Origin: Salimicrobium album
Lineage (GTDB): Bacteria; Bacillota; Bacilli; Bacillales; Halobacillaceae
Assembly (NCBI RefSeq): GCF_900107115.1
Contig: NZ_FNOS01000004.1
Span: 124,001 to 188,000 of the forward strand
Direction: 5' to 3'
DNA length: 64,000 nucleotides
Position 1 is the stretch's first letter, and every line of letters begins with the position of its first letter. The position numbers and the translations under genes were made by a program. This document shows positions 26,266-34,918 of the stretch, in pieces. A model generated the notes under the pieces. That model was given only the letters and a program-made list of their open reading frames with translations. It ran no database searches and had not been told where the DNA came from.

Positions 26266-28182
26266 ATGATGTCCACCTTTCATGGACTGGAAGTAGCCAA
26301 GCGCGGACTGTTCACCCAGCAATCCGCGCTTTATACGACCGGTCATAATATATCGAACGCCAACACCGACGGCTACAGTCGGCAGCGCGTCAATATGGAA
26401 CAGACGGGCGCTTTCCCATCAGGATCCAGGAACCGTCTCGAATTCGCCGGACAGATGGGAAGCGGCGTACAGGCCGGAAGCGTCCAGCGCGTACGTGAAG
26501 CTTTTCTTGATGAGCAGTTCCGGTCCGAGGCGAAGAAGCTCGGATATTACGACGCTCTTGAAAACGGACTCGGCAAAATGGAAGACGTTATGAACGAACC
26601 GACGGACCAGGGTCTCGCAAAAACGATGGACCGGTTCTGGCAGTCGCTGCAGGATCTTGCGGTGAACCCGGAGGACGCCGGTGCCCGTGCTGTCGTGAAA
26701 GAGCGCGGCAAAGCCGTGGCCGAGACGTTCAACTACCTGTCGAATTCGATACAGACGCTGCAGCGGGACGCGAAACGGGAAGCGGACATTACGGTGAAGA
26801 ATGCCAACTCTATCCTCCAGCAGATCGATCAGCTCAACCGGCAGATCGGCAACGTGGAGCCGCACGGTCAGCTTCCTAACGATCTGTACGATCAGCGCGA
26901 CCGTCTCATCGACGACCTGTCGGAGATCGTCAGTATAGACGTGTCGTATGAAAAGAGTGCCGCCTCCTCCAAAGACATAGCGGACGGCCTGGCAACGGTG
27001 CGTCTTGCCGATGCTCTCGGGCGTCCCCTTGATGGAGCGCCGGCGCTCGTGGATGCAGGCGGCGCCCCGGCGAGCTCGCTTTCCGTGGACTACCGGGAAA
27101 CGGACGGCCGAATCGCTTTCGACTCTCTCCGCGTGTTGCATTCGGACGGGGAGACCGCGTCTCTCGACTTCCATACATTACCTTCCCCCGGCAAACTGAA
27201 AGGTCTCGCCGATCTTGCGGGTACGGTAACGGCCACGCCTCAGAGCAGCGCGGTTATGGTATCGGACGCTTTCCCTGTCAATAAGGAAACAGGCGGAGCG
27301 CCATTCCCTGAAGGAACGCTTACCCTTACCGGATCTTTTGTGAACGAAGACGGAGAAGTCGACCAGGGAGAGACGGTGGAAATCGCTTCTTCGGGGAAAG
27401 AAACGATGGAAGAAATAGCGGCTCGGATCAGCAAAGAGGAAGGTCTCGAAGCGGAAGTACTTATCCAGGACGGGGAGCAGCGGCTCCTCGTCCGCTCGGA
27501 AGCGGCCGGCCGCAGTGCGGCGCTAACCGTTACGGGTGAGGGAGCGGAAGGTGCCGGATTACAAGGGACGGTCGAAGGGAGTAACGAGCAGGAGGGAAGT
27601 TACGCTTCCATGCTTGATGATCTCGATAAGCTGGCCACCTCGTTTGCGACGCAGTTCAACGCCGAACATAACGACGCGGAGAGTGCCGGACTGGAAGGGG
27701 GACCGTCAGCGACGACGGATTTCTTCTCCTACGGAAACTCCTACCCGGATACAGGCGGTGTGTACAGAGGGCTCGCTTCTGCACTTGATATAACCGGTGT
27801 GATTAAGAAGAACGCCGGAATGATCGCAGCGGCCAATTCGACAAGTGTCGGAGACGGGGACAATGCCCGGGACCTCGCTGCCCTCCGGGACAAGGTGGAT
27901 GGACTTCTCGGCGAAGGGGCGACCGTCAGTACCTTTTACGAAGGGATGATCGGCGGAATGGCTGTGGAGACGCAGGAAGCGGGACGGATGAGCGACAATA
28001 TACAGACGCTCCGGGATTCCGTCCAGAACCGGCGGTTTTCGGTCAGTCAGGTCTCCCTCGATGAAGAAATGACGAACATGATCAAGTTTCAGCACGCTTA
28101 CAATGCTTCTTCGAGGAATATAACTGCTATTGATGAAATGCTGGACCGCGTCATTAACCAGATGGGCGTCGTCGGAAGGTAG
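26266..28182 (+). CDS. flgK: Hook-filament junction protein FlgK (HAP1)
   Basis: This 638-aa protein has the conserved rod-family N terminus (FHGLEVAKRGLFTQQSALYT then NISNANTDGYSRQR) and the C-terminal FlgK end (LDEEMTNMIKFQHAYNASSR). It is about 130 residues longer than B. subtilis FlgK (507 aa), all of it in the middle (roughly 270-480), which is acidic. The start could be the first or second of two adjacent ATGs. It caps the hook and joins it to the filament. Confidence 0.94.
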   Translation: MMSTFHGLEVAKRGLFTQQSALYTTGHNISNANTDGYSRQRVNMEQTGAFPSGSRNRLEFAGQMGSGVQAGSVQRVREAFLDEQFRSEAKKLGYYDALENGLGKMEDVMNEPTDQGLAKTMDRFWQSLQDLAVNPEDAGARAVVKERGKAVAETFNYLSNSIQTLQRDAKREADITVKNANSILQQIDQLNRQIGNVEPHGQLPNDLYDQRDRLIDDLSEIVSIDVSYEKSAASSKDIADGLATVRLADALGRPLDGAPALVDAGGAPASSLSVDYRETDGRIAFDSLRVLHSDGETASLDFHTLPSPGKLKGLADLAGTVTATPQSSAVMVSDAFPVNKETGGAPFPEGTLTLTGSFVNEDGEVDQGETVEIASSGKETMEEIAARISKEEGLEAEVLIQDGEQRLLVRSEAAGRSAALTVTGEGAEGAGLQGTVEGSNEQEGSYASMLDDLDKLATSFATQFNAEHNDAESAGLEGGPSATTDFFSYGNSYPDTGGVYRGLASALDITGVIKKNAGMIAAANSTSVGDGDNARDLAALRDKVDGLLGEGATVSTFYEGMIGGMAVETQEAGRMSDNIQTLRDSVQNRRFSVSQVSLDEEMTNMIKFQHAYNASSRNITAIDEMLDRVINQMGVVGR

Positions 28183-28191
28183 GGATGAAGA

Positions 28192-29127
28192 ATGAGAATT
28201 ACGCAGGGGATGCTTTCGAGTAACATGCTGCGCAATATGAGTAAGAGTTACGAAAGTATGGGCAAATACCAGGATCAGCTGACTACCGGCAAAAAGATCA
28301 GCCGACCGTCGGATGACCCGGTAGTGGCCATGCAGGGCATCAACTACCGCTCCGAGCTCACGAAAATCGGCCAGTTCCAGCGCAACATCGGCGAAGTGTA
28401 CAACTGGATGGACAGCTCGGATGCGGCACTCGATAAAGCGACGAAAGCTATGCAGCGCGTACGCGAGCTGACGGTGCAGGCCAGTAACGATACGAACGGC
28501 GAGCAGAGCCGGGAGAGTATCGCCAAGGAAATCGAACAGCTGGCCGGCCACCTCAGGGATATCGGCAACACGCAGGCGAACGGCAAATACCTTTTCAATG
28601 GAACCGATACGCTCACCGCCCCGATGGACGCGCGGCAGGCGACGGACCCCGCGACCGGAGAAACCGGGGAAGTACGACTGCCGGTGAACAGTACGCCCGT
28701 CACGATTGAAGTATCAAAAGGCATTCCTCTGCAGGCGAACGTCGACGGCACGAAGGTGTTCGGAGGCGGGAACACGGATGAGGATGGACGTCAGCTGTTC
28801 GATACGTTACAGCAGCTCTCGGCTGACCTGAGGAATCCGGGGACGCATGAGGAAGAGTTAAACAGCTATCTTGAAAGCATCGACGAGCACGTGAATACTA
28901 TCATTGACGAGCGGGCCGACCTTGGTGCCCGGATGAACCGAAGAGATCTCGTCAAAGACCGGCTCGGCACGCAGGAGATCATCGCTACCCGGGTTTTGTC
29001 CAATAATGAAGATGCCGAAATGGAAAAAGTGATTACGAACCTGAAAACGGAAGAAAGCGTACTAAGAGCCGCCATGGGAGCGGGAGCAAGGATCATTCAG
29101 CCGACACTTATGGACTTTCTGCGTTAA
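28192..29127 (+). CDS. flgL: Hook-filament junction protein FlgL (HAP3)
   Basis: This 311-aa flagellin-like protein starts MRITQGMLSSNMLRNM and shows the shared flagellin/FlgL segment TTGKKISRPSDDPVVAMQG. The C terminus (NNEDAEMEKVITNLKTEESV) is the coiled D0/D1 region. It lies 9 bp behind flgK. Length is close to B. subtilis FlgL (298 aa). Confidence 0.94.
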   Translation: MRITQGMLSSNMLRNMSKSYESMGKYQDQLTTGKKISRPSDDPVVAMQGINYRSELTKIGQFQRNIGEVYNWMDSSDAALDKATKAMQRVRELTVQASNDTNGEQSRESIAKEIEQLAGHLRDIGNTQANGKYLFNGTDTLTAPMDARQATDPATGETGEVRLPVNSTPVTIEVSKGIPLQANVDGTKVFGGGNTDEDGRQLFDTLQQLSADLRNPGTHEEELNSYLESIDEHVNTIIDERADLGARMNRRDLVKDRLGTQEIIATRVLSNNEDAEMEKVITNLKTEESVLRAAMGAGARIIQPTLMDFLR

Positions 29128-29128
29128 G

Positions 29129-29159
29129 GAGCACCTGAAATTGCCAGGCGCTCTTTTTT
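29129..29159 (+). terminator. Terminator-like hairpin after flgL
   Basis: GAGCACCTG and CAGGCGCTC (one mismatch) with a 7-nt loop and six T residues. It is inside an otherwise continuous gene cluster, so it may only attenuate transcription. Confidence 0.65.
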
Positions 29160-29183
29160 ATAACAAAAGAGAGGGGTACGGGT

Positions 29184-29735
29184 ATGATGATGCCGAGAAT
29201 GGAAGTGAACACGCAGCAGGCGAGACTCGAGGTACGAACGCATAACGCGGAGCTGACTATACGTCAGCCAAAAGCTGAACAGCGCATCGCGCAGCCGCCG
29301 GCGGACGTGACCATCAGGCAGCGGCCGGGAAAACTTTCAATTGATCAGACCACCGCTTGGCATAACCTGCAGTTCTATTCGTCAGCGGAGCGGACGGATC
29401 TGGCTGCGGACTTCGGTCAGCAGGACTGGATGAAGGGGCTCGGTCGCGTCGCCCGGGAAGGGGACGAGCTGATGAGGATAGAGAATCAGGGGAACCCGAT
29501 AGCCGCTCATGCGAAACAGAACGCCGTATGGGAAATCGCTTATAACCCGGGGAGCAAGCCGGTGCATGACCTGGTAAACGTGACGTATGAAGCGCGTCCT
29601 GCGGAGATTGACGTGAAGCGGAACGACCCGGTCATAACCACAACTGCGAAACCTCCTGAATTCAGCTATCAGCCCGGGCGTGTGGACATTTCTCTGGCGC
29701 AGTACCCGCGTGTTACGATTGATTGGAAAATATGA
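29184..29735 (+). CDS. yviE: YviE-like protein (DUF6470)
   Basis: This 183-aa soluble protein has repeated short beta-strand-like phrases in its N-terminal third (ARLEVRTHNAELTIRQP, QRIAQPPADVTIRQRPG) and no Cys. Its place between flgL and fliW is the same as yviE in B. subtilis, whose function is not established. The stop lies after the start region of the fliW message, so the genes are coupled. Confidence 0.8.
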   Translation: MMMPRMEVNTQQARLEVRTHNAELTIRQPKAEQRIAQPPADVTIRQRPGKLSIDQTTAWHNLQFYSSAERTDLAADFGQQDWMKGLGRVAREGDELMRIENQGNPIAAHAKQNAVWEIAYNPGSKPVHDLVNVTYEARPAEIDVKRNDPVITTTAKPPEFSYQPGRVDISLAQYPRVTIDWKI

Positions 29736-29755
29736 GAAACAAAGGTGAGGATTTT

Positions 29756-30208
29756 ATGAAAGTGGCAATGAAATATTTCGGAGAAGTGGAAGTGGAGGAG
29801 AAAGAAATCGTGCATTTCTCTCAGGGACTGCCGGGATTCAGGCACATCAACGAATTTATCCTGTTACCGCTGCCGGATGCGCCGATGTACTCGGTTCTGC
29901 AGGCGGTCGGGGAAAAAGAGACGGCTTTCGTCACAGCGAACCCGTATTTATTTTTTAAAGACTACGAGTTTGATATAGACGAAAATTCGAAAGCGGAGCT
30001 GCAGCTGGAGACGCCGGAGGACGTGGAGCTATACTGCGTCCTTACGGTGAGGGACCCCTTCCGCGAGTCGACGATTAACCTGCAGGCGCCCGTCGTCATC
30101 AACAAGCGGACGAATCAGGCGAAGCAGCTGATTTTAAACAGCAGTTGGTATCATACGAAACACGGAATCGCCGATCAGAAAGCGGGGGATGAGCATGTTA
30201 ATCCTTAA
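29756..30208 (+). CDS. fliW: Flagellar assembly factor FliW
   Basis: The ATG at 29756 follows AAAGGTGAGG and gives 150 aa. The FliW fold is seen in [25 protein letters not shown] and [20 protein letters not shown]. FliW binds CsrA and also flagellin; when flagellin is exported, free FliW removes CsrA from the hag message. csrA overlaps its 3' end by 14 bp, giving fixed stoichiometry. Confidence 0.94.
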   Translation: MKVAMKYFGEVEVEEKEIVHFSQGLPGFRHINEFILLPLPDAPMYSVLQAVGEKETAFVTANPYLFFKDYEFDIDENSKAELQLETPEDVELYCVLTVRDPFRESTINLQAPVVINKRTNQAKQLILNSSWYHTKHGIADQKAGDEHVNP

Positions 30209-30422
30209 CCGGAAAGAAAGCGAGTCGATCACGATCGGGGATGACATCGAAATCAAAGTGGTGTCCGTCGAAGGGAACCAGGTGCGCATCGGCATCGACG
30301 CCCCGTCACATCTGGACATTCACCGTAAAGAGATTTACATAGCCATCCAGGAAGAGAACAGAGCCGCAGCTGCGGCTTCGGATGATTTGATGAATCTGTT
30401 AAAAAGAAGTCAAAAAGAGTAA
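30195..30422 (+). CDS. csrA: Translational repressor CsrA
   Basis: I chose the ATG at 30195 because it gives the canonical [16 protein letters not shown] start and has GGGGGAT upstream; an ATG six bases earlier abuts that site. The 75-aa protein has the RNA-binding [18 protein letters not shown] segment. In Bacillus, CsrA represses hag translation by binding two leader sites; both candidate sites are visible 87-121 bp downstream. The stop codon is part of the hag promoter. Confidence 0.95.
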   Translation: MLILNRKESESITIGDDIEIKVVSVEGNQVRIGIDAPSHLDIHRKEIYIAIQEENRAAAAASDDLMNLLKRSQKE

Positions 30423-30446
30423 ACAATCGAAAAAGCCGGCCGATAT
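30420..30446 (+). promoter_or_regulatory. SigD promoter of hag, overlapping the csrA stop codon
   Basis: TAAA (30420-30423, including the csrA TAA), exactly 15 bp, then a perfect GCCGATAT (30439-30446). The -10 element lies partly in the left arm of the terminator hairpin that ends the csrA transcript. Confidence 0.93.
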
Positions 30447-30490
30447 AATAAGTGTAAAGCCAAACACTTAAGTCGGCCGGCTTTTCCTTT
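30431..30490 (+). terminator. csrA terminator that contains the hag promoter
   Basis: AAAAGCCGGCCGA (30431-30443) pairs perfectly with TCGGCCGGCTTTT (30473-30485), and an inner AAGTGT/ACACTT stem fills the loop. Read-through from csrA would form the full hairpin. A transcript starting at the hag promoter (predicted near 30453) would carry only the inner stem and the right arm. Confidence 0.85.
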
Positions 30491-30508
30491 GGCAACACAT
30501 CTTAACTA

Positions 30509-30543
30509 TTCCACAAGGACGTGGAATCTAAAATCAGGGAGGA
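30509..30543 (+). promoter_or_regulatory. CsrA-binding sites in the hag leader
   Basis: Site 1 is a perfect hairpin TTCCAC-AAGGA-CGTGGAA (30509-30526) presenting GGA in its loop, the classic CsrA target. Site 2 is the Shine-Dalgarno CAGGGAGGA (30535-30543), also containing GGA, 9 bp before the hag ATG. The two-site layout matches the known B. subtilis hag leader. Binding itself is inferred. Confidence 0.8.
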
Positions 30544-30551
30544 TACTAATT

Positions 30552-31778
30552 ATGCGTATTAATCACAACATTGCAGCTTTAAACACTCACCGTCAGTTGA
30601 ACAGTGCGAACAATGCACAACAGAATTCCATGGAGAAACTGTCGTCAGGTCTCCGTATTAACAGTGCGAAAGATGATGCAGCAGGTCTTGTGATCTCCGA
30701 GAAAATGAGAGCTCAAGTGCGTGGATTAGATCAATCTTCAGCAAATGCTCAAGATGCAAATTCGCTAATTCAAACAGCGGAAGGTGCTTTGAATGAAACA
30801 CAAGATATTCTTCAAAGAATGCGTGAATTAGCGGTACAAGCTGGAAATGACACTAATACAACGACTGACCGTGAAGAAATTCAAAAAGAAGTTAATCAGT
30901 TAACATCTGAAATCAACCGTATTGGTAATACTACTGAATTTAATACTCAAAAATTATTAAATGGCGGTAAAGTAGAAGGTGGGGGAGATGGAGCTGTAAA
31001 GGCTACAGCGACTTTAGGTGACCTCACAGTTACTGCTAAAGAACCAGGAGCAGCAGGAAACGATGCTAGTATTGAAATAATAACGCCTACTTCTGACAGT
31101 GATTTTGGAGTATCTGTGACGAACAATAAGATAACCGTTACTCTAGCATACAGTGGTGGTAGTGTAACAGCAGCCACAAACGATGAGATCGCTAACGCTA
31201 TTAATGCAGATGCTGACGCCTCGAAATTAGTGAGTGTTAGTGTTGCCTCGGGTCAAGGATCTGCAACTGTTAATACAGGTCAAGCTGAAACAAATTTGAG
31301 TAGCGGACAAGATGGAGATGGCGAAGCGCTTCAATTTCAGATTGGAGCTAATGAGAATCAAAGTCTTACTTTAGAAATTTCTGATATGAGAGCTAATGCA
31401 CTAGGCCTTACAACTACGGGAGCTGACACGAAATTTGGTGTTACTAATGGGACAGATAACGAAATCCAAGAACAGGCTCTAGACGTGACTTCACACGAAG
31501 GAGCAGCCCAGGCAATTACAACTATACAGAAAGCTATTGACGGAGTTTCTGCAGAACGTTCTAAACTGGGTGCGACTCAAAACCGTTTGGATCACTCAAT
31601 CAACAACCTGAACACATCTTCTGAGAACCTGACTGCGGCGGAATCCCGTATCCGTGATGTGGACATGGCGAAGGAAATGATGAATCAGACGAAACAAAGT
31701 ATCCTTTCTCAAGCCTCTCAGGCTATGCTTGCAAAAGCGAACCAGCAGCCGCAAGGAGTGCTGCAGCTTCTTCGTTAA
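30552..31778 (+). CDS. hag: Flagellin
   Basis: The ATG at 30552 follows GGGAGGA. The 408-aa protein has the conserved N-terminal D0/D1 (MRINHNIAALNTHRQL, EKLSSGLRINSAKDDAAGL, MRELAVQAGNDTN) and C-terminal D1/D0 (SRIRDVDMAKEMMNQTKQSI, ANQQPQGVLQLLR). It is about 100 residues longer than B. subtilis Hag (304 aa); the extra length is the exposed middle (about 140-320), rich in Thr, Asn, Ala and Gly. That part is AT-rich compared with neighbouring genes. Controlled by SigD and probably by CsrA/FliW. Confidence 0.96.
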   Translation: MRINHNIAALNTHRQLNSANNAQQNSMEKLSSGLRINSAKDDAAGLVISEKMRAQVRGLDQSSANAQDANSLIQTAEGALNETQDILQRMRELAVQAGNDTNTTTDREEIQKEVNQLTSEINRIGNTTEFNTQKLLNGGKVEGGGDGAVKATATLGDLTVTAKEPGAAGNDASIEIITPTSDSDFGVSVTNNKITVTLAYSGGSVTAATNDEIANAINADADASKLVSVSVASGQGSATVNTGQAETNLSSGQDGDGEALQFQIGANENQSLTLEISDMRANALGLTTTGADTKFGVTNGTDNEIQEQALDVTSHEGAAQAITTIQKAIDGVSAERSKLGATQNRLDHSINNLNTSSENLTAAESRIRDVDMAKEMMNQTKQSILSQASQAMLAKANQQPQGVLQLLR

Positions 31779-31794
31779 TATTGAATCATTTATC

Positions 31795-31826
31795 AGAGAC
31801 TCTAGCTGTACTAGGGTCTCTTTTAT
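31795..31826 (+). terminator. Intrinsic terminator after hag
   Basis: AGAGACTCTAG and CTAGGGTCTCT form a long stem around CTGTA, followed by TTTAT, 17 bp after the stop. Confidence 0.85.
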
Positions 31827-31866
31827 ATTACAAATTAATTTTGAGGGGTGTGCAAGGGGTGTGCAT

Positions 31867-32133
31867 ATGATGATATTAATTTTAAATGAAACAATAGATA
31901 GTAAAGATCATTGGTTTGAAGTGGAACTTTGGCAAGGTAATGGTGTAAGTGCTTTTTTAAAAATAATAGCCAGCAAGGAAAGTGAATCACTTCAAGAAAC
32001 TAATAATTACATAAATGATTTGGATAGAAGGGGAATAATAAAATATTACGACTTAACGTTAGACTATAATAACAGGAAGTTTACAAATGTTATGAATTTA
32101 GAAGAGTTACTAACGTTAATCAGAAGTAATTGA
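31867..32133 (+). CDS. Orphan 88-aa protein between hag and fliD
   Basis: The protein starts MMILILNETIDSKDHWFEVE and is acidic, mostly soluble, with no Cys and no signal peptide. The coding sequence is AT-rich (many AAT, ATA, TTA codons), unlike flanking fliD. GGGGTGTG lies upstream, a mediocre ribosome-binding site. It follows the hag terminator and occupies the place where flaG (yvyC) lies in B. subtilis, but shows no resemblance to FlaG that I can see. Family not recognised; acquisition by transfer is possible. Confidence 0.6.
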   Translation: MMILILNETIDSKDHWFEVELWQGNGVSAFLKIIASKESESLQETNNYINDLDRRGIIKYYDLTLDYNNRKFTNVMNLEELLTLIRSN

Positions 32134-32261
32134 CTTGTATTTTAATTATAATCGAGAGAAATAAACAATAAAGGGCGATTAGTTGAACTAACAGTAAAAT
32201 CAAGTATATGCCATGACGTTTGACATGTTAGAACACAAATATTAAACCTCTAGTTTTATTA

Positions 32262-32301
32262 AGCAGGCTATTGAGAACTTATTCTTGATAGCCTGTTTTT
32301 T
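32262..32301 (+). terminator. Intrinsic terminator before fliD
   Basis: CAGGCTAT (32264-32271) pairs with ATAGCCTG (32288-32295), followed by six T residues. The preceding 130 bp are AT-rich with no gene. Confidence 0.8.
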
Positions 32302-32327
32302 GATTATTCTCTCCCTCCCCTTTCCTC

Positions 32328-32354
32328 TTAACTTTTCCTGTTTTAAGCCGATAC
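32328..32354 (+). promoter_or_regulatory. SigD promoter of fliD-fliS-fliT
   Basis: TTAA (32328-32331), exactly 15 bp, then GCCGATAC (32347-32354), one base from the SigD consensus. It lies 47 bp before fliD. Confidence 0.85.
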
Positions 32355-32401
32355 ATACCATAACGAAAGACATCGCCAATCCTAAAAACTAAGCAGGTGA
32401 A

Positions 32402-34513
32402 ATGATGAGTGATATGAGAATCGGGGGACTCGCCTCCGGAATGGATACCGATAAAATCATCAGTGATCTAATGAAAGCGGAGCGCATGCCGCTGAAGAAG
32501 ATGGAACAGGAACAGACCTCCCTCGAGTGGAAAAGGGATGACTACCGGGAAGTGAACACGAAACTGCTCGGCTTCCGTGAAGAACTGGTGAACATGAAAT
32601 TATCTGGAGCGTACCGGGCCCGCACCACTTCTTCTACGCATGAGAATCTGGCCAGCATTACTGCCACTTCTGCCGCTTCCGAGACGGGCTACTCACTCCA
32701 GTCCGTATCGCAGCTCGCGACTTCTGCAACGAAAGTAAACAGTGGCAGTCTGTTCAATGCAAAAGACCAGATCAGCGCCTCCCAGTCATTTGCAGAACTG
32801 GAAGCCAGCGGAAGTCTTGCCACGAGTGGCAGCTGGACGTGGCAGACGGGAAGCGTCGAGAAGTATTCGACTTCGATCGGGGAAGCGACGGCGACTCCGA
32901 CTGTTCCCCTGAAAGAAGGAGCTTCGATTCAGAATCCGCTGTCCGAGATGATGGTGAAAGTGGACGGGAAACGGTTCGATATCGTAGCTACGGAAGCGGA
33001 GCTTGACGAGAATTCGGTCATGGTGGACGCTTCCACCGGAGAACTGAGTTTTGCCACTCCGCTCGAGTCGAAAGCCCGGCTTGAAGTGTCCTACGTAGCC
33101 GATCGGGCGGTGGAGAGTTCCGTCACAGGAGCCGATACGGATTCCTTTACCTTGAAAAAAGAGGCGATTGTTCCGGATAGTCTGACGGTAACCGTGGGCG
33201 GGGCTTCCGGAACGGCGACCTATACGACCGATGCGAACGGAGACATATGGAACGAAGCGAAAGATGCGGTCCTTGGAAAACTCGATGCCGGAAGCGGGAA
33301 AATAACGTTCAATGAGGCAGTGGAGGCAAAAGCGGAAGTGACGTTCACGTACCAGGAGAACTATACGACCTCTTCCCTCGGCGCCCATACGTCGGACAGA
33401 CCGAAAGAGGAACTGTTTTTCATTCAAGGCTCCGATTCGGTGAACGACTTCGTCAAAGACGTAAATGATGCCGACACCGGCGTCCGCATGTTTTTTGATG
33501 ACTTCACCGGCCAGATGAGTGTCAGTCGCACCGAGACCGGTAACTTCAACGGCCAGGGGTCAGGGAGTGCGGGGTATGGACAGAGCGCCGATCATCAGGA
33601 AATTTTCACGTCCGGCTCATTTATAAACAACGGGCTGTTGTTCGAAGGTGTGGAAGAAACAGGCGGGGATAACGCGAAGCTGGAGCTGAACGGCCTGCAG
33701 ACGGAGCGGTCGTCCAACAATTTTTCCATGAACGGCGTTACGTTCAATCTGAAGGACACGTTCGGGGCATCGGGGACGAACAACCCGGGAACGTCCGGAG
33801 TGAATTTATCCGTCAGCAACGATACGGAAACCGTATTTGAAAACATTAAGAACTTCGTCGATAAATATAACGAAACGATTGAATTTCTGAACGATAAAGT
33901 GAGTGAAGAGTTTTACCGGGACTACAAGCCGCTGAGCGACGAGGAACGGGAAGCGATGACGGATAAACAGGGAGAGCTGTGGGATGAGAAAGCCCAGAGC
34001 GGCCTGCTTCGGAATGACCGGACGATCCGGAGTGCCTTAAGCGAGATGCGTCAGGGATTCTATACGCCTGTTAGTAATCCCGAGATCAGTTCGGAGTTCC
34101 AGCAGCTTTCGCGCATCGGTATTACGACCACCTCCAATTACCTGGAGGGTGGCAAACTTAAAATAAATGAAGCCGAACTGAAAAAAGCGATTCAGGAAGA
34201 CCCGGAGTCGGTGGAGAAGCTGTTCACCTCATCGGATGAGGACTACGGCAGGAAGGGGATCGTTCAACGCGTCTACGACTCTACGCTGCAGACGATGGAG
34301 AAGATTACCGATAAAGCCGGCAACCAGTTCCAGTCGCAGAACCAGTATTCCATCGGGAAAGATCTTAAAGGGCTGAAGGAAGAAATGAGCGATTTTGAAA
34401 ACAGGCTGAATCAAATTGAAGACAGATACTGGAGAGAGTTCGGGGCGATGGAGAAAGCGATTCAGAAGATGAATCAGCAGTCGGCCTACATTATGCAGAA
34501 TTTCAGCTATTAA
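32402..34513 (+). CDS. fliD: Flagellar cap protein FliD (HAP2)
   Basis: The N terminus MRIGGLASGMDTDKIISDLM and the C-terminal coiled coil (LKEEMSDFENRLNQIEDRYW, MNQQSAYIMQNFS) are typical. At 703 aa it is about 200 residues longer than B. subtilis FliD (498 aa); the extra length is a Ser/Thr/Gly- and acid-rich middle (about 130-420). It caps the growing filament and folds exported flagellin. GCAGGTGAA precedes two adjacent ATG codons. Confidence 0.94.
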   Translation: MMSDMRIGGLASGMDTDKIISDLMKAERMPLKKMEQEQTSLEWKRDDYREVNTKLLGFREELVNMKLSGAYRARTTSSTHENLASITATSAASETGYSLQSVSQLATSATKVNSGSLFNAKDQISASQSFAELEASGSLATSGSWTWQTGSVEKYSTSIGEATATPTVPLKEGASIQNPLSEMMVKVDGKRFDIVATEAELDENSVMVDASTGELSFATPLESKARLEVSYVADRAVESSVTGADTDSFTLKKEAIVPDSLTVTVGGASGTATYTTDANGDIWNEAKDAVLGKLDAGSGKITFNEAVEAKAEVTFTYQENYTTSSLGAHTSDRPKEELFFIQGSDSVNDFVKDVNDADTGVRMFFDDFTGQMSVSRTETGNFNGQGSGSAGYGQSADHQEIFTSGSFINNGLLFEGVEETGGDNAKLELNGLQTERSSNNFSMNGVTFNLKDTFGASGTNNPGTSGVNLSVSNDTETVFENIKNFVDKYNETIEFLNDKVSEEFYRDYKPLSDEEREAMTDKQGELWDEKAQSGLLRNDRTIRSALSEMRQGFYTPVSNPEISSEFQQLSRIGITTTSNYLEGGKLKINEAELKKAIQEDPESVEKLFTSSDEDYGRKGIVQRVYDSTLQTMEKITDKAGNQFQSQNQYSIGKDLKGLKEEMSDFENRLNQIEDRYWREFGAMEKAIQKMNQQSAYIMQNFSY

Positions 34514-34528
34514 CAGAGGGGGAATTAC

Positions 34529-34918
34529 ATGTCCATCCAGGCGTACGAAAACAACACAGTGGAGACAGCGTCCCAGGGCGAGCTCGTACTGAAACTGTAC
34601 AACGGATGCATCAAGTTCATAAAAGTATCCGGCAAAGCAATGGAGAACAACGACATAGAGAAGAAGAACCTGAATATCCAGAAAGCACAGCGTATCGTTC
34701 AGGAACTGATTATAACGACCGATCCGTCGTACGACATCAGCCAGCAGATTCTGCCGCTGTATGAATACATGAACCGCCGGCTGCTGGAAGCGAATACGAA
34801 AAATGACCGGGAAATCCTTGACGAAGTGCAGGGTCTGGCCGAGGAGTTCCGCGATACGTGGAAGGAAGTTCTTATACAAACGCGGAAAGCGGAATACAGT
34901 AAGGGCGGGAACGTGTAG
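34529..34918 (+). CDS. fliS: Flagellin export chaperone FliS
   Basis: This 129-aa helical protein contains the FliS signature YENNTVETASQGELVLKLYNG followed by CIKFIK. FliS binds the flagellin C terminus before export and in Bacillus also interacts with FliW. GAGGGGG precedes the ATG, 15 bp behind fliD. Its stop shares a base with the next start (TAGTG). Confidence 0.94.
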   Translation: MSIQAYENNTVETASQGELVLKLYNGCIKFIKVSGKAMENNDIEKKNLNIQKAQRIVQELIITTDPSYDISQQILPLYEYMNRRLLEANTKNDREILDEVQGLAEEFRDTWKEVLIQTRKAEYSKGGNV

